From the NCBI GenBank assembly GCA_903857815.1, contig CAIOGK010000024.1, positions 1 to 26,049 of the forward strand: DNA of 26,049 nucleotides, written 5' to 3'. The stretch comes from Candidatus Falkowiibacteriota bacterium. GTDB lineage: Bacteria; Patescibacteriota; Patescibacteriia; Patescibacteriales; UBA12465. Below are positions 7,234 to 14,026 of the stretch, one piece after another. Below the pieces are notes generated by a model. The model was not told the origin of the DNA and ran no database searches. It saw nothing but the letters and a program-made list of their open reading frames with translations. Made by a program: the position numbers and the translations under genes. Each line of letters begins with the position of its first letter. Position 1 is the stretch's first letter.

Positions 7234-7307
7234 GGGCCATTAGCTCAGTTGGCTAGAGCGCTTCCATGGCATGGAAGAGGTCAAGGGTTCAAGTCCCTTA
7301 TGGTCCA
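7234..7307 (+). tRNA. tRNA-Ala (anticodon GGC)
   Basis: A cloverleaf of 74 bases. Acceptor GGGCCAT/ATGGTCC, D-arm GCTC/GAGC, anticodon stem CTTCC/GGAAG with loop ATGGCAT (anticodon GGC), T-arm AGGG/CCCT around TTCAAGT, discriminator A. No encoded CCA. A weak terminator follows. Confidence 0.95.
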
Positions 7308-7311
7308 CAAT

Positions 7312-7337
7312 AAAAACTGGCGTTAGCCTGTTTTTTT
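7312..7337 (+). terminator. terminator after tRNA-Ala
   Basis: A short stem, AAAAC-T-GGC paired with GCC-T-GTTTT with one T/T mismatch and loop GTTA, is followed by seven T (7331-7337). Confidence 0.6.
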
Positions 7338-7421
7338 GTGAACATGAATATAATAAGTGACCTTAATAATCTAAATGAGATATGATATAATGAAGGCATA
7401 TATTATTTATAATAAATTAAT

Positions 7422-8006
7422 ATGAAAAAAAGAGTATTTATAATTCACGGCTGGGGAGCTATTGCTAATGAGGGTTGGTTGGGTTGGTTAAAAATAGAAT
7501 TAGAGACGGCTGGATATTCAGTTTTTGCTCCTCAAATGCCTAATACCAATGAGCCGAGAATTAAAGAATGGGTTAATGCTATTACTCAATCAGTTGGGAC
7601 GGCAAATCATGACACTTTTTTTATTGGCCATAGTATTGGTTGCCAGGCAGTTGCGCGATATTTAAATCAATTATCAGATGAAGAAATGTCAGGAGGAGCT
7701 ATTTTTGTCGCCGGATTTTTTAAAAGACTAATAATGACTGATTTTGACGCTAAATCCAAGGGAATAACAGAAGAATGGCTTAATACTTTAATTGACTTTG
7801 ATTATATTAAGCAGCATATTGTTAAAAGTTTGGCGATATTCTCCGATAATGATCCTTATGTCCCGATTGATAACAAAGATGATTTTAAAGAAAAATTAAA
7901 TTCTGAAATTATAATTGAACACGAACAAGGTCATTTTTCTAGTTCGTCCGGTTTGCCCACATATCCCAATGTTTTAAAAAATATTCAAAATTTTATAGGG
8001 AATTAA
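7422..8006 (+). CDS. small alpha/beta hydrolase, RBBP9/YdeN-like
   Basis: The 194-residue protein belongs to the compact serine hydrolases of the RBBP9/YdeN type. The N-terminus has the oxyanion segment FIIHGWGA (residues 6-13). The nucleophile elbow is GHSIG (about 69-73). The acid is in FSDNDPYVP (about 142-150) and the catalytic His in EQGHFSS near residue 170. A full triad is therefore visible and the enzyme should be an active cytoplasmic esterase or peptidase-like hydrolase; the substrate is unknown. A TATAAT box at 7386-7391 gives a short leader without Shine-Dalgarno. The gene is monocistronic, ending before a strong terminator. Confidence 0.88.
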   Translation: MKKRVFIIHGWGAIANEGWLGWLKIELETAGYSVFAPQMPNTNEPRIKEWVNAITQSVGTANHDTFFIGHSIGCQAVARYLNQLSDEEMSGGAIFVAGFFKRLIMTDFDAKSKGITEEWLNTLIDFDYIKQHIVKSLAIFSDNDPYVPIDNKDDFKEKLNSEIIIEHEQGHFSSSSGLPTYPNVLKNIQNFIGN

Positions 8007-8048
8007 AAGCCTTAAAAATGTTATACACCGTTATTATTTAAAATAGAG

Positions 8049-8082
8049 GAAAAGTCTACAAAAATGTGGACTTTTCTTTTTT
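8049..8082 (+). terminator. intrinsic terminator after the hydrolase gene
   Basis: An 11-position stem, GAAAAGTCTAC (8049-8059) with GTGGACTTTTC (8066-8076), one T·G wobble, followed by six T. The stretch from here to 8211 is very AT-rich with no gene that I can support. Confidence 0.85.
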
Positions 8083-8211
8083 ATTTGGCTAATATTAAAC
8101 AAAATATTTTAGAGTAAAAACTGTGGAAAAGTTGTTATTATATGCACATATTTGGCTATAATTCGGCTTTTATAATTTTATTATTTATATTAATAAAGTC
8201 TAATTTTTAGT

Positions 8212-8240
8212 TTGCTTTTAATGTTAAAAAATCGTATAAT
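8212..8240 (+). promoter_or_regulatory. promoter of trxB
   Basis: TTGCTT (8212-8217), a 17-base spacer and TATAAT (8235-8240). The expected start is near 8247, giving a leader of about 44 bases. Confidence 0.6.
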
Positions 8241-8263
8241 ATAGACATCATTTATTAACATAT

Positions 8264-8282
8264 ACCGCTCTTTGCGGTTTTT
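8264..8282 (+). terminator. terminator-like hairpin in the trxB leader
   Basis: ACCGC (8264-8268) pairs with GCGGT (8274-8278) around a TCTTT loop and runs into TTTTT. It lies between the trxB promoter and its ATG (8291), so read-through or a switch would be required for full expression. No ligand-binding domain is apparent in so short a leader. Confidence 0.5.
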
Positions 8283-8290
8283 ATTGTCTT

Positions 8291-9202
8291 ATGTACGATG
8301 TAATTATTATTGGTTCCGGACCCGCCGGAATGACTGCTGGCATATATGCCGTTAGAAGAGAGATGAAAACCTTAATTATTGGTAAAGAATTAGGAGGACA
8401 GCTCATTTGGGCAAATGAAATAGAAAATTATCCCGGGTTTGAAACAATTAAGAGTTTTGAGCTTATTCAAAGAATCAAACAACAGGCTAGCAACGCGGGC
8501 GTGGAGTTTAAAGACGATGAGGTGAAAAAGATAGAAAAAACAATTGATGGTAATTTTGTTCTTTATACCAACAAAGAATCATTTGAATCAAAAACAGTTA
8601 TTATTTCTATGGGTTTATCGCCTAGGCGCCTAGCTGTTCCAGGTGAAGTCGAATTTAATGGCAAGGGAGTATCTTACTGCGCTAATTGTGACGGTCCTTT
8701 TTATAAAGGCAAGAAAGTCGCCATTGTTGGTGGCGGTAATTCGGCCCTAGATGCTGCTGAATTTATGTCTAAAGTTGCCTCTCAAGTCTATCTTATCCAT
8801 CGTAATGAAATATTTAAGGCTTTTGATACTTTGATTAATGAGGTTAAAACCAGAAACAATATAGAAATAATAATGAATACTGAAATAAAAGATATTCAAG
8901 GAAGCGGAAAAGTAGAGCGAATTATTTTGGGTAATCGTAATACTTCAGAAATTAAGGAAGTTGATTTGGACGGCGTGTTTATTGAGGTCGGTCGTATTGC
9001 TAGTACTGATTTAGTATCAGAATTAGTTGAACGTAATGAAAAAAATCAAATTATAGTAAAAAATAACATGGAAACTAAGACTCCCGGATTATTTGCCGCT
9101 GGCGATGTTACGGAGTGTGAATTTAAACAAATTACTATTGCCATGGGACAGGCAACAGTCGCCGCTTTGAGTGCTTATCAATATATTCAAATGAAGCCTT
9201 AA
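8291..9202 (+). CDS. trxB: thioredoxin-disulfide reductase
   Basis: A 303-residue low-molecular-weight thioredoxin reductase, a flavoprotein passing electrons from NADPH through FAD and a redox disulfide to thioredoxin. The FAD-binding motif GSGPAGMTAGIYA lies at residues 8-20. The redox pair is C130-A-N-C133, where most family members have CATC. The NADPH motif GGGNSALDAAEF starts at 147. The C-terminal FAD contact FAAGDVTECEFKQ is present near 268. Length is slightly under the usual 310-320. No thioredoxin gene is in the window. The upstream leader holds a terminator-like hairpin. Confidence 0.95.
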   Translation: MYDVIIIGSGPAGMTAGIYAVRREMKTLIIGKELGGQLIWANEIENYPGFETIKSFELIQRIKQQASNAGVEFKDDEVKKIEKTIDGNFVLYTNKESFESKTVIISMGLSPRRLAVPGEVEFNGKGVSYCANCDGPFYKGKKVAIVGGGNSALDAAEFMSKVASQVYLIHRNEIFKAFDTLINEVKTRNNIEIIMNTEIKDIQGSGKVERIILGNRNTSEIKEVDLDGVFIEVGRIASTDLVSELVERNEKNQIIVKNNMETKTPGLFAAGDVTECEFKQITIAMGQATVAALSAYQYIQMKP

Positions 9203-9203
9203 T

Positions 9204-9212
9204 TGCTATAAT
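9204..9212 (+). promoter_or_regulatory. extended -10 promoter of the glycan gene run
   Basis: TGC-TATAAT at 9204-9212, immediately after the trxB stop, with no good -35 box. The following gene has a modest Shine-Dalgarno, AAGGA (9252-9256), seven bases before its ATG, one of few in this window. Confidence 0.5.
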
Positions 9213-9263
9213 AAAAGTAAGAAGTAATTAATTTACTTTATCTTTTTAAACAAGGATTCATTT

Positions 9264-10547
9264 ATGAGTATTAAAAAAATAAATCTCGTGGCAGCTGATA
9301 TGGGATACGGACATCAACGTGCCGCTTATCCTCTATTGGCTTTAAGTAATGGAGAAATCATTACCGTTAATAATTATAAAGGAATACCAGAATGGGAAAG
9401 GGAATACTGGATTAAAAATTTAAGTTCTTACGAAAAAATTTCTCGTTTTAAAAAAGTTCCCTTACTAGGACAATTAGTTTTTGAAGTGATGGATGCTTTT
9501 CAAAAAATTCAGCCGATGTATCCTTTTAGAAATTTATCAAGCAAAACAACACAACAAAAATATTTTTTTAAACTGATTAAAAAAGGTTTAGGAAAAGATT
9601 TAATAGATAAACTTAGTCTTAGTGGTTTACCTTTGGTAACTACTTTTTTTGTAGTTGCTTATATGGCCGAGTATCATAATTATCAAGGGGAAATATATTG
9701 CGTGATCTGCGATGCTGATGTTTCAAGAGCCTGGGCTCCAATTGATCCGAAGAACAGTAGAACTAAATTTTTTGCTCCTAGTGAAAAGGTTAAAAAAAGA
9801 TTATTAATGTACGGTGTAAAACAAGAAAATATAATAATTTCTGGATTTCCTTTGCCACCAGAAAATGTTGGTAGTAAACAAGAAATTTTAAAAAAAGATT
9901 TAACTAGAAGAATAGCCGCTATTGATCCGCAGTACGTTTATCGCTCTAAAGAAGAGGCGCTTTTAAAAAAAATTATTCCTGGATGTTTAGGGGATAAAAA
10001 AAATAAGCCGGTAACTATTACTTTTGCTGTTGGTGGAGCGGGCGCTCAAAAAGAAATTGGCGCTGTTTTAATCCAAAAACTTGCTAATAAAATAAGAGAT
10101 AATAAAATTACTATTAATTTAGTTGCTGGTAATAGGCTAGAGATTGCGGATTATTTTAAACAAGAAATAAAAAATTGTGGACTTAATAATGCTAAGGGCG
10201 TTAATATTATATTTAATAAAAATAAAATAGAATATTTTAAAACTTTTAATAAGTGTTTACATGCTACCGATATTTTATGGACAAAGCCTTCGGAGTTATC
10301 TTTTTATAGTGGTTTAGGTTTACCGATTATCATGGCCTCTCCTGTTGGAAGTCAGGAAGATTTTAATCGCGAGTGGCTTATCTCTATTGGCGCTGGTATT
10401 GATAGTTTTGATGTTCATTATGTTGATGAATGGTTGTTTGATGCTCTTGATTCTGGACGCTTAGCTCGAGCAGCGATAGACGGATTTCTTAACGCTGATA
10501 GTTTAGGAATGTACGAAATAGAGAAAAGAATAAATAAGAAAAAATAA
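9264..10547 (+). CDS. GT28-like glycosyltransferase (MGDG synthase/MurG type)
   Basis: The 427-residue protein resembles GT-B glycosyltransferases of the GT28 type, such as MGDG synthases and processive diacylglycerol glucosyltransferases. The N-terminus, NLVAADMGYGHQRAA (residues 7-21), matches their acceptor-domain start, normally GGGHR. The C-terminal domain has the AVGGAGAQKE loop (about 266-275) and the donor-binding region TKPSELSFYSGLGLPII near 358-374, followed by a GSQEDFNREWL segment. No transmembrane helix is evident; it would act at the inner face of the membrane. Acceptor and sugar are unknown; a glycolipid or lipid-linked intermediate is the likely class. It leads a tight five-gene run and is followed three bases later by the EamA transporter. 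Confidence 0.75.
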   Translation: MSIKKINLVAADMGYGHQRAAYPLLALSNGEIITVNNYKGIPEWEREYWIKNLSSYEKISRFKKVPLLGQLVFEVMDAFQKIQPMYPFRNLSSKTTQQKYFFKLIKKGLGKDLIDKLSLSGLPLVTTFFVVAYMAEYHNYQGEIYCVICDADVSRAWAPIDPKNSRTKFFAPSEKVKKRLLMYGVKQENIIISGFPLPPENVGSKQEILKKDLTRRIAAIDPQYVYRSKEEALLKKIIPGCLGDKKNKPVTITFAVGGAGAQKEIGAVLIQKLANKIRDNKITINLVAGNRLEIADYFKQEIKNCGLNNAKGVNIIFNKNKIEYFKTFNKCLHATDILWTKPSELSFYSGLGLPIIMASPVGSQEDFNREWLISIGAGIDSFDVHYVDEWLFDALDSGRLARAAIDGFLNADSLGMYEIEKRINKKK

Positions 10548-10550
10548 TTT

Positions 10551-11486
10551 ATGAATTGGTTATTTGTAGCGCTTAGTGCTTATTTGTTACTCGCAGTTGC
10601 TAATTTGTTGGATAAGTTTGTAGTAGATAACGTTCTAAAAAGTTCTAAGGCCTATGCTTTTGCCGCTTGTGTTTTGGGATTATTAGTTTTTGTATTAGCT
10701 CCTTGGTTTTTAAAATGGCCGGGAGTTTTTTTATTGTCTATTAATTTATTAGCTGGATTTATTTTTGCGCTTGCTTTGTGGGCTTTATATGAAGCCTTGA
10801 GGAGAGGAGAGGCCGCTAGAATTTTGGTTTTTATTGGTGGGCTGACGCCAACTTTTTCAATTATCTTTTCAATTATTTTCTTTAAAGAATTATTTACTTT
10901 AAATCAATGGTTTGGGATGATAGCTCTTTTAGGCGGCGCTTTAGTAATTGCCTTTTTACCATCATCGCGCAGTTATTTAACCAGAGTATTAAATAAATTA
11001 AGGTTAACACAAATTAAAGGAAACGGCGGCCTTTTTATTGCTTTACTCGCCGCCCTAGCTTATTCTCTTTATTTTATTATTAGTAAATATACATATTCGG
11101 AGCAGCCATTTTTAAGTGCATTTTTATGGAATCGTTTAGGAGCTAGTTTATTTGTGCTGGTTTTTTTGATTAGAAAATCTGATAGAAAACAAATTATCTC
11201 CTTGTTTAAAAGTAATAACCCTAATAAAAATAATTGGCTAGTGGTTGTTAATCAAATTTTAGGAGCTTCCGGGTTTATGTTACAAAATTATGCTATTTTT
11301 TTGGGTTCCGTAGCTATCGTAAATGCTCTTCAGGGTTTTCAATATGCCTTCCTTTTAATTATTAGTGCTGGATTAGCAATGTTATCGCCAAAGTTATTAA
11401 AAACTACTTTTTCTTGGAGAATTGTTCTTCAAAAAACGTTAGCCGTAATTTTAATTGCAGTTGGTTTATATTTTATTGCTAGTTAA
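10551..11486 (+). CDS. EamA/DMT-superfamily transporter
   Basis: The 311-residue polytopic membrane protein has about ten hydrophobic helices in two repeated halves. The first half is roughly residues 1-140, ending FGMIALLGGALVIAFLP. The second begins after a short basic loop (about 145-155). The pattern of a helix pair ending in a Gly-rich ALxGxxLI motif is typical of EamA proteins. Relatives export metabolites or flip lipid-linked sugars. Its position three bases after a glycosyltransferase gene and before a glycoside-hydrolase-like gene suggests a role in moving a sugar or lipid-linked glycan, but this is inference from context. Confidence 0.8.
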   Translation: MNWLFVALSAYLLLAVANLLDKFVVDNVLKSSKAYAFAACVLGLLVFVLAPWFLKWPGVFLLSINLLAGFIFALALWALYEALRRGEAARILVFIGGLTPTFSIIFSIIFFKELFTLNQWFGMIALLGGALVIAFLPSSRSYLTRVLNKLRLTQIKGNGGLFIALLAALAYSLYFIISKYTYSEQPFLSAFLWNRLGASLFVLVFLIRKSDRKQIISLFKSNNPNKNNWLVVVNQILGASGFMLQNYAIFLGSVAIVNALQGFQYAFLLIISAGLAMLSPKLLKTTFSWRIVLQKTLAVILIAVGLYFIAS

Positions 11487-11516
11487 TATTTATAAATTAT
11501 TTACATCACGTAGTGT

Positions 11517-12566
11517 ATGTTTAAAAAAAGGATTATAAGATTATTTAGTAAGAAGTATTTTATTTTTAATCATCTTAAAACAGTTGTTTTTGCGACTGTT
11601 TTGTTATTAGGTTTAATATTTTTTTATTTTTTAAAAGTAGCCGATAATTATCCTTTGCAAAAAAACTTAGAATATAAACCTGGGTTTTTTGGAGTTACTT
11701 TTTCTACTAAATTTTGTCGGGAAATTGGTCTTGATTGGAAAGAAGTTTATATTGCTATTCTTGATGATTTAAAAGTAAAAGAAATCCGATTACCAATTTA
11801 TTGGGATGAAATCGAAAAAGAATCGGGAGTATTTGATTTTACTGATTACGATTATATAATTAGTGAGGGTGAAAAAAGAGGGGTTAATTTTATTGTAAAT
11901 ATTGGTTGGCGTTTACCACGCTGGCCAGAATGTCATGCTCCAGAATGGACCAATAAGGAAAGTTTATCTACTACTCAAGCCAAGGCGGTTAGAATGTTGT
12001 CTAAAACAGTTGAACATTATAAAAATGAAAAATCTATTGTTGCTTGGCAGTTAGAAAATGAACCATTTTTTAATGAATTTGGCGTATGCCCGACTAGCGA
12101 TGAATGGTTTTTTGGAAAAGAATTAGAAACAGTTAAAAAAATAGATGATCGACCGGTTATGATTTCCGCTACCGGAGAGTTGAGTCTGTGGAAGAAAGAG
12201 GCTAAATTAGCCGACATATTTGGAAGCACAGTTTATCGCGTAGTTTGGGGTGACTGGAGTGGGTATGTGCGTTATCCTATTCCCGCCTGGTTTTATAGAT
12301 TAAAAGCTTATTTAGCTGGTATACCGCGGGAAAATAGGGTGGTAATAGAATTACAGGCCGAACCCTGGGTTCCTCATGGTAATATTATTTATTTACCAAG
12401 CCAAGAAGCTGATAAATCATTTAATATAGAACAGTTCAAGGCTAATTTACAGTACGGTATTAATATAGATTTTGAAAAATCATATCTTTGGGGAGTCGAG
12501 TGGTGGTATTATCAGTACAAACACGGGGATAAAGCTTATTGGGAATTAGCAAAAACTATATTTTAA
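11517..12566 (+). CDS. membrane-anchored glycoside-hydrolase-like TIM-barrel protein (clan GH-A type)
   Basis: The 349-residue protein has a basic N-terminus and one hydrophobic helix (about residues 21-40), a signal anchor that places the rest outside the membrane. The remainder reads as a TIM-barrel glycoside hydrolase. KEIRLPIYWDEIEKESGVFDF (88-108) resembles beta-2 of GH5/GH42-type enzymes. WQLENEPFF (177-185) carries the expected acid/base Glu182 after Asn. VVIELQAEPW (275-284) offers Glu278 or Glu282 as nucleophile. Both catalytic acids appear present, so it may be active on a surface glycan. Exact family and substrate cannot be set from sequence alone. It lies between a transporter and a GT2 gene. 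Confidence 0.72.
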   Translation: MFKKRIIRLFSKKYFIFNHLKTVVFATVLLLGLIFFYFLKVADNYPLQKNLEYKPGFFGVTFSTKFCREIGLDWKEVYIAILDDLKVKEIRLPIYWDEIEKESGVFDFTDYDYIISEGEKRGVNFIVNIGWRLPRWPECHAPEWTNKESLSTTQAKAVRMLSKTVEHYKNEKSIVAWQLENEPFFNEFGVCPTSDEWFFGKELETVKKIDDRPVMISATGELSLWKKEAKLADIFGSTVYRVVWGDWSGYVRYPIPAWFYRLKAYLAGIPRENRVVIELQAEPWVPHGNIIYLPSQEADKSFNIEQFKANLQYGINIDFEKSYLWGVEWWYYQYKHGDKAYWELAKTIF

Positions 12567-12570
12567 ATTT

Positions 12571-13278
12571 ATGTTATCAATTATTATTCCAGTTTTAAAT
12601 GAAGAAAAGTATTTACCACGTCTTTTAGATTCTATTAAAAGTCAGGATTTTACAGATTATGAAATTATTGTTTCTGATGGTGGCTCCATTGATCGCACTA
12701 AGATAATCGCCGAAGAACACGGAGCTCGTTTTATAGTCGATACTAAAATAAAACACCCTTCCGCCCAGCGTAATGCTGGTGCCGCGATAGCCGAAGGTAA
12801 TACTTTGTTATTTTTAGATGCCGACTCTATGCTTACCACTGGGTTTCTAAAAAAGTCATATCAAGAATTTCAAGATAATGATCTTAAAATAGCTGGGTTT
12901 TATTTTAAATTCTACCCCAATAAATGGTACTATAATATTTTTTCTTTTACTTCAAACACGATTTGTTGTTGTAAACAGTTTTTTAATCATCCAGCCTCGG
13001 TTGGCGCTGGGCTAATGGCTGATTTAACAGTTCATAAAAAAATTAAAGGCTTTGATTTAGAAGTTTTGTTGGCCGAGGACTATGATTATTGTGAACGGGC
13101 GTCAAGAGAGGGTAAATTTAGAATGATTAAATCCGTCACTCTACTTTCTTCATCAAGACGTATTGAAAAGGAAGGGTTTTGGTTAATGGGTTGGAAATGG
13201 ATAAAAATGGGATTGTATACTCTAACCCATAGACGTATAAAAAAACAAATTATGAAATATGATTTTGGCAAGTTTTAA
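12571..13278 (+). CDS. family 2 glycosyltransferase
   Basis: The 235-residue product is a single-domain GT-A enzyme. It opens with LSIIIPVLNEEKYLPRLLDSI, the nucleotide-sugar binding start of GT2. The acidic residue of EIIVSDGGSIDRT (about 31-43) and the metal-binding LFLDADS (about 75-81) follow. A late LAEDYDYCERA segment (about 167-177) supplies the ED motif of the catalytic base. No strong membrane helix is present except a moderately hydrophobic segment near the C-terminus. It starts four bases after the glycoside-hydrolase-like gene and overlaps the DoxX-like gene by 20 bases, so it is co-translated. The sugar added is unknown. Confidence 0.88.
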   Translation: MLSIIIPVLNEEKYLPRLLDSIKSQDFTDYEIIVSDGGSIDRTKIIAEEHGARFIVDTKIKHPSAQRNAGAAIAEGNTLLFLDADSMLTTGFLKKSYQEFQDNDLKIAGFYFKFYPNKWYYNIFSFTSNTICCCKQFFNHPASVGAGLMADLTVHKKIKGFDLEVLLAEDYDYCERASREGKFRMIKSVTLLSSSRRIEKEGFWLMGWKWIKMGLYTLTHRRIKKQIMKYDFGKF

Positions 13279-13666
13279 AAACAAGATATTTAAACCAACA
13301 AGTATTTTACGTATTTTGATGGCTGTTATTTTTTTAACTGCTGGCTTTTTTAGAGTTTTTAATTATCCAGAGGCGGCGCTGGAGCTTTTAAAATTAGGTT
13401 TGCCGGAATTTTTTACCTGGTTTATTTTAGTTATTGAGATTGGGGGCGGTTTTTTATTATTATTTAACAAATTAACCAGAAAGGTATTAATAGTTTTTAT
13501 TTTATTTTTAATTTTTGCCTTAGTTAATGCTCTAATTATTAATTGCCAGGGAATTATTAGCCGAGCTGGAGAGCTATTTGTTTTTGATGCTAATCCTACC
13601 GACTTCTTTATGCATTTTGTTTTTTTAATGATTTTAATTTTTTTAATGAAAGTAGAAAAAAAATAA
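13259..13666 (+). CDS. DoxX-like small membrane protein
   Basis: The 135-residue product has four hydrophobic helices (about residues 14-32, 50-67, 74-95 and 112-131). The sequence RILMAVIFLTAGFFRVFNYPEAA near the start and a later FEIGGG-like FILVIEIGGGFLLLFN segment fit the DoxX family. DoxX relatives are linked to redox or thiol homeostasis in some bacteria, but the function here is unknown. The chosen ATG at 13259 lies inside the end of the GT2 gene, a 20-base overlap. It is the last gene of the run and is followed by a strong terminator. Confidence 0.72.
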   Translation: MILASFKNKIFKPTSILRILMAVIFLTAGFFRVFNYPEAALELLKLGLPEFFTWFILVIEIGGGFLLLFNKLTRKVLIVFILFLIFALVNALIINCQGIISRAGELFVFDANPTDFFMHFVFLMILIFLMKVEKK

Positions 13667-13689
13667 AATATTCTCGTATAGTATAAACA

Positions 13690-13717
13690 AAAAAACAGGA
13701 CTTAAGCCCTGTTTTTT
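13690..13717. terminator. bidirectional terminator between the DoxX-like and 40-residue genes
   Basis: AAAAAACAGG (13690-13699) pairs with CCTGTTTTTT (13708-13717). It serves the plus-strand glycan run and the converging minus-strand small gene. Confidence 0.85.
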
Positions 13718-13742
13718 ATTGATATCGAGAGATGTAAAATGA

Positions 13743-13865
13743 TTAAGACTTTTTTCTTTTATTAGCCTTTTCTTCTAACATGATACGTTTAATTTCTAGT
13801 CTTTTTGCTGTTTTATGAGAATGAGATTTTTTCATTTTTCCAACTCCAGTAGATCGTTTAGCCAT
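13743..13865 (-). CDS. 40-residue highly basic protein of unknown function
   Basis: A short frame reads MAKRSTGVGKMKKSHSHKTA and then KRLEIKRIMLEEKANKRKKS, ending in TAA. More than a third of the residues are Lys or Arg, and the second half could be a charged amphipathic helix. I recognise no family. Support for a real gene: it fills an otherwise empty gap between terminators. It has a promoter upstream on the same strand (TTGATT 13915-13920, 17 bases, TAATAT 13892-13897) giving a leader of about 20 bases. A bidirectional terminator follows the stop. The composition suggests nucleic-acid or ribosome binding; that is inference. Confidence 0.6.
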   Translation of the reverse strand: MAKRSTGVGKMKKSHSHKTAKRLEIKRIMLEEKANKRKKS

Positions 13866-13891
13866 ATAAATATTTATAGTAAATAATAGTA

Positions 13892-13920
13892 ATATTAACC
13901 CATTGTTAAAAATAAATCAA
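13892..13920 (-). promoter_or_regulatory. promoter of the 40-residue gene
   Basis: On the minus strand TTGATT (13915-13920), a 17-base spacer and TAATAT (13892-13897). A perfect 7-bp-arm palindrome TAGGCTA-AA-TAGCCTA (13926-13941) lies just upstream of the -35 box and could be an operator. Confidence 0.5.
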
Positions 13921-13949
13921 TGTTTTAGGCTAAATAGCCTATAAAATAA

Positions 13950-13979
13950 ATAAAAACAGCCTTTTATGGTTGGTTTTAT
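13950..13979 (-). terminator. terminator after the PEP-utilising-domain gene
   Basis: A 12-position stem (13950-13961 with 13968-13979, one A/G mismatch) and loop of six. On the minus strand it is followed by a T-rich tract. It lies about 50 bases after the stop of the swivel-domain gene. Confidence 0.6.
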
Positions 13980-14026
13980 GTTTATGGTCTTATTTTGCAG
14001 TTTGTTTATAAATTTAAGATAAATAA

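Noticed and set aside
12017..12229. 70-codon minus-strand frame inside the glycoside-hydrolase-like gene
   Set aside because: Antisense to a well-supported gene, with no family resemblance.
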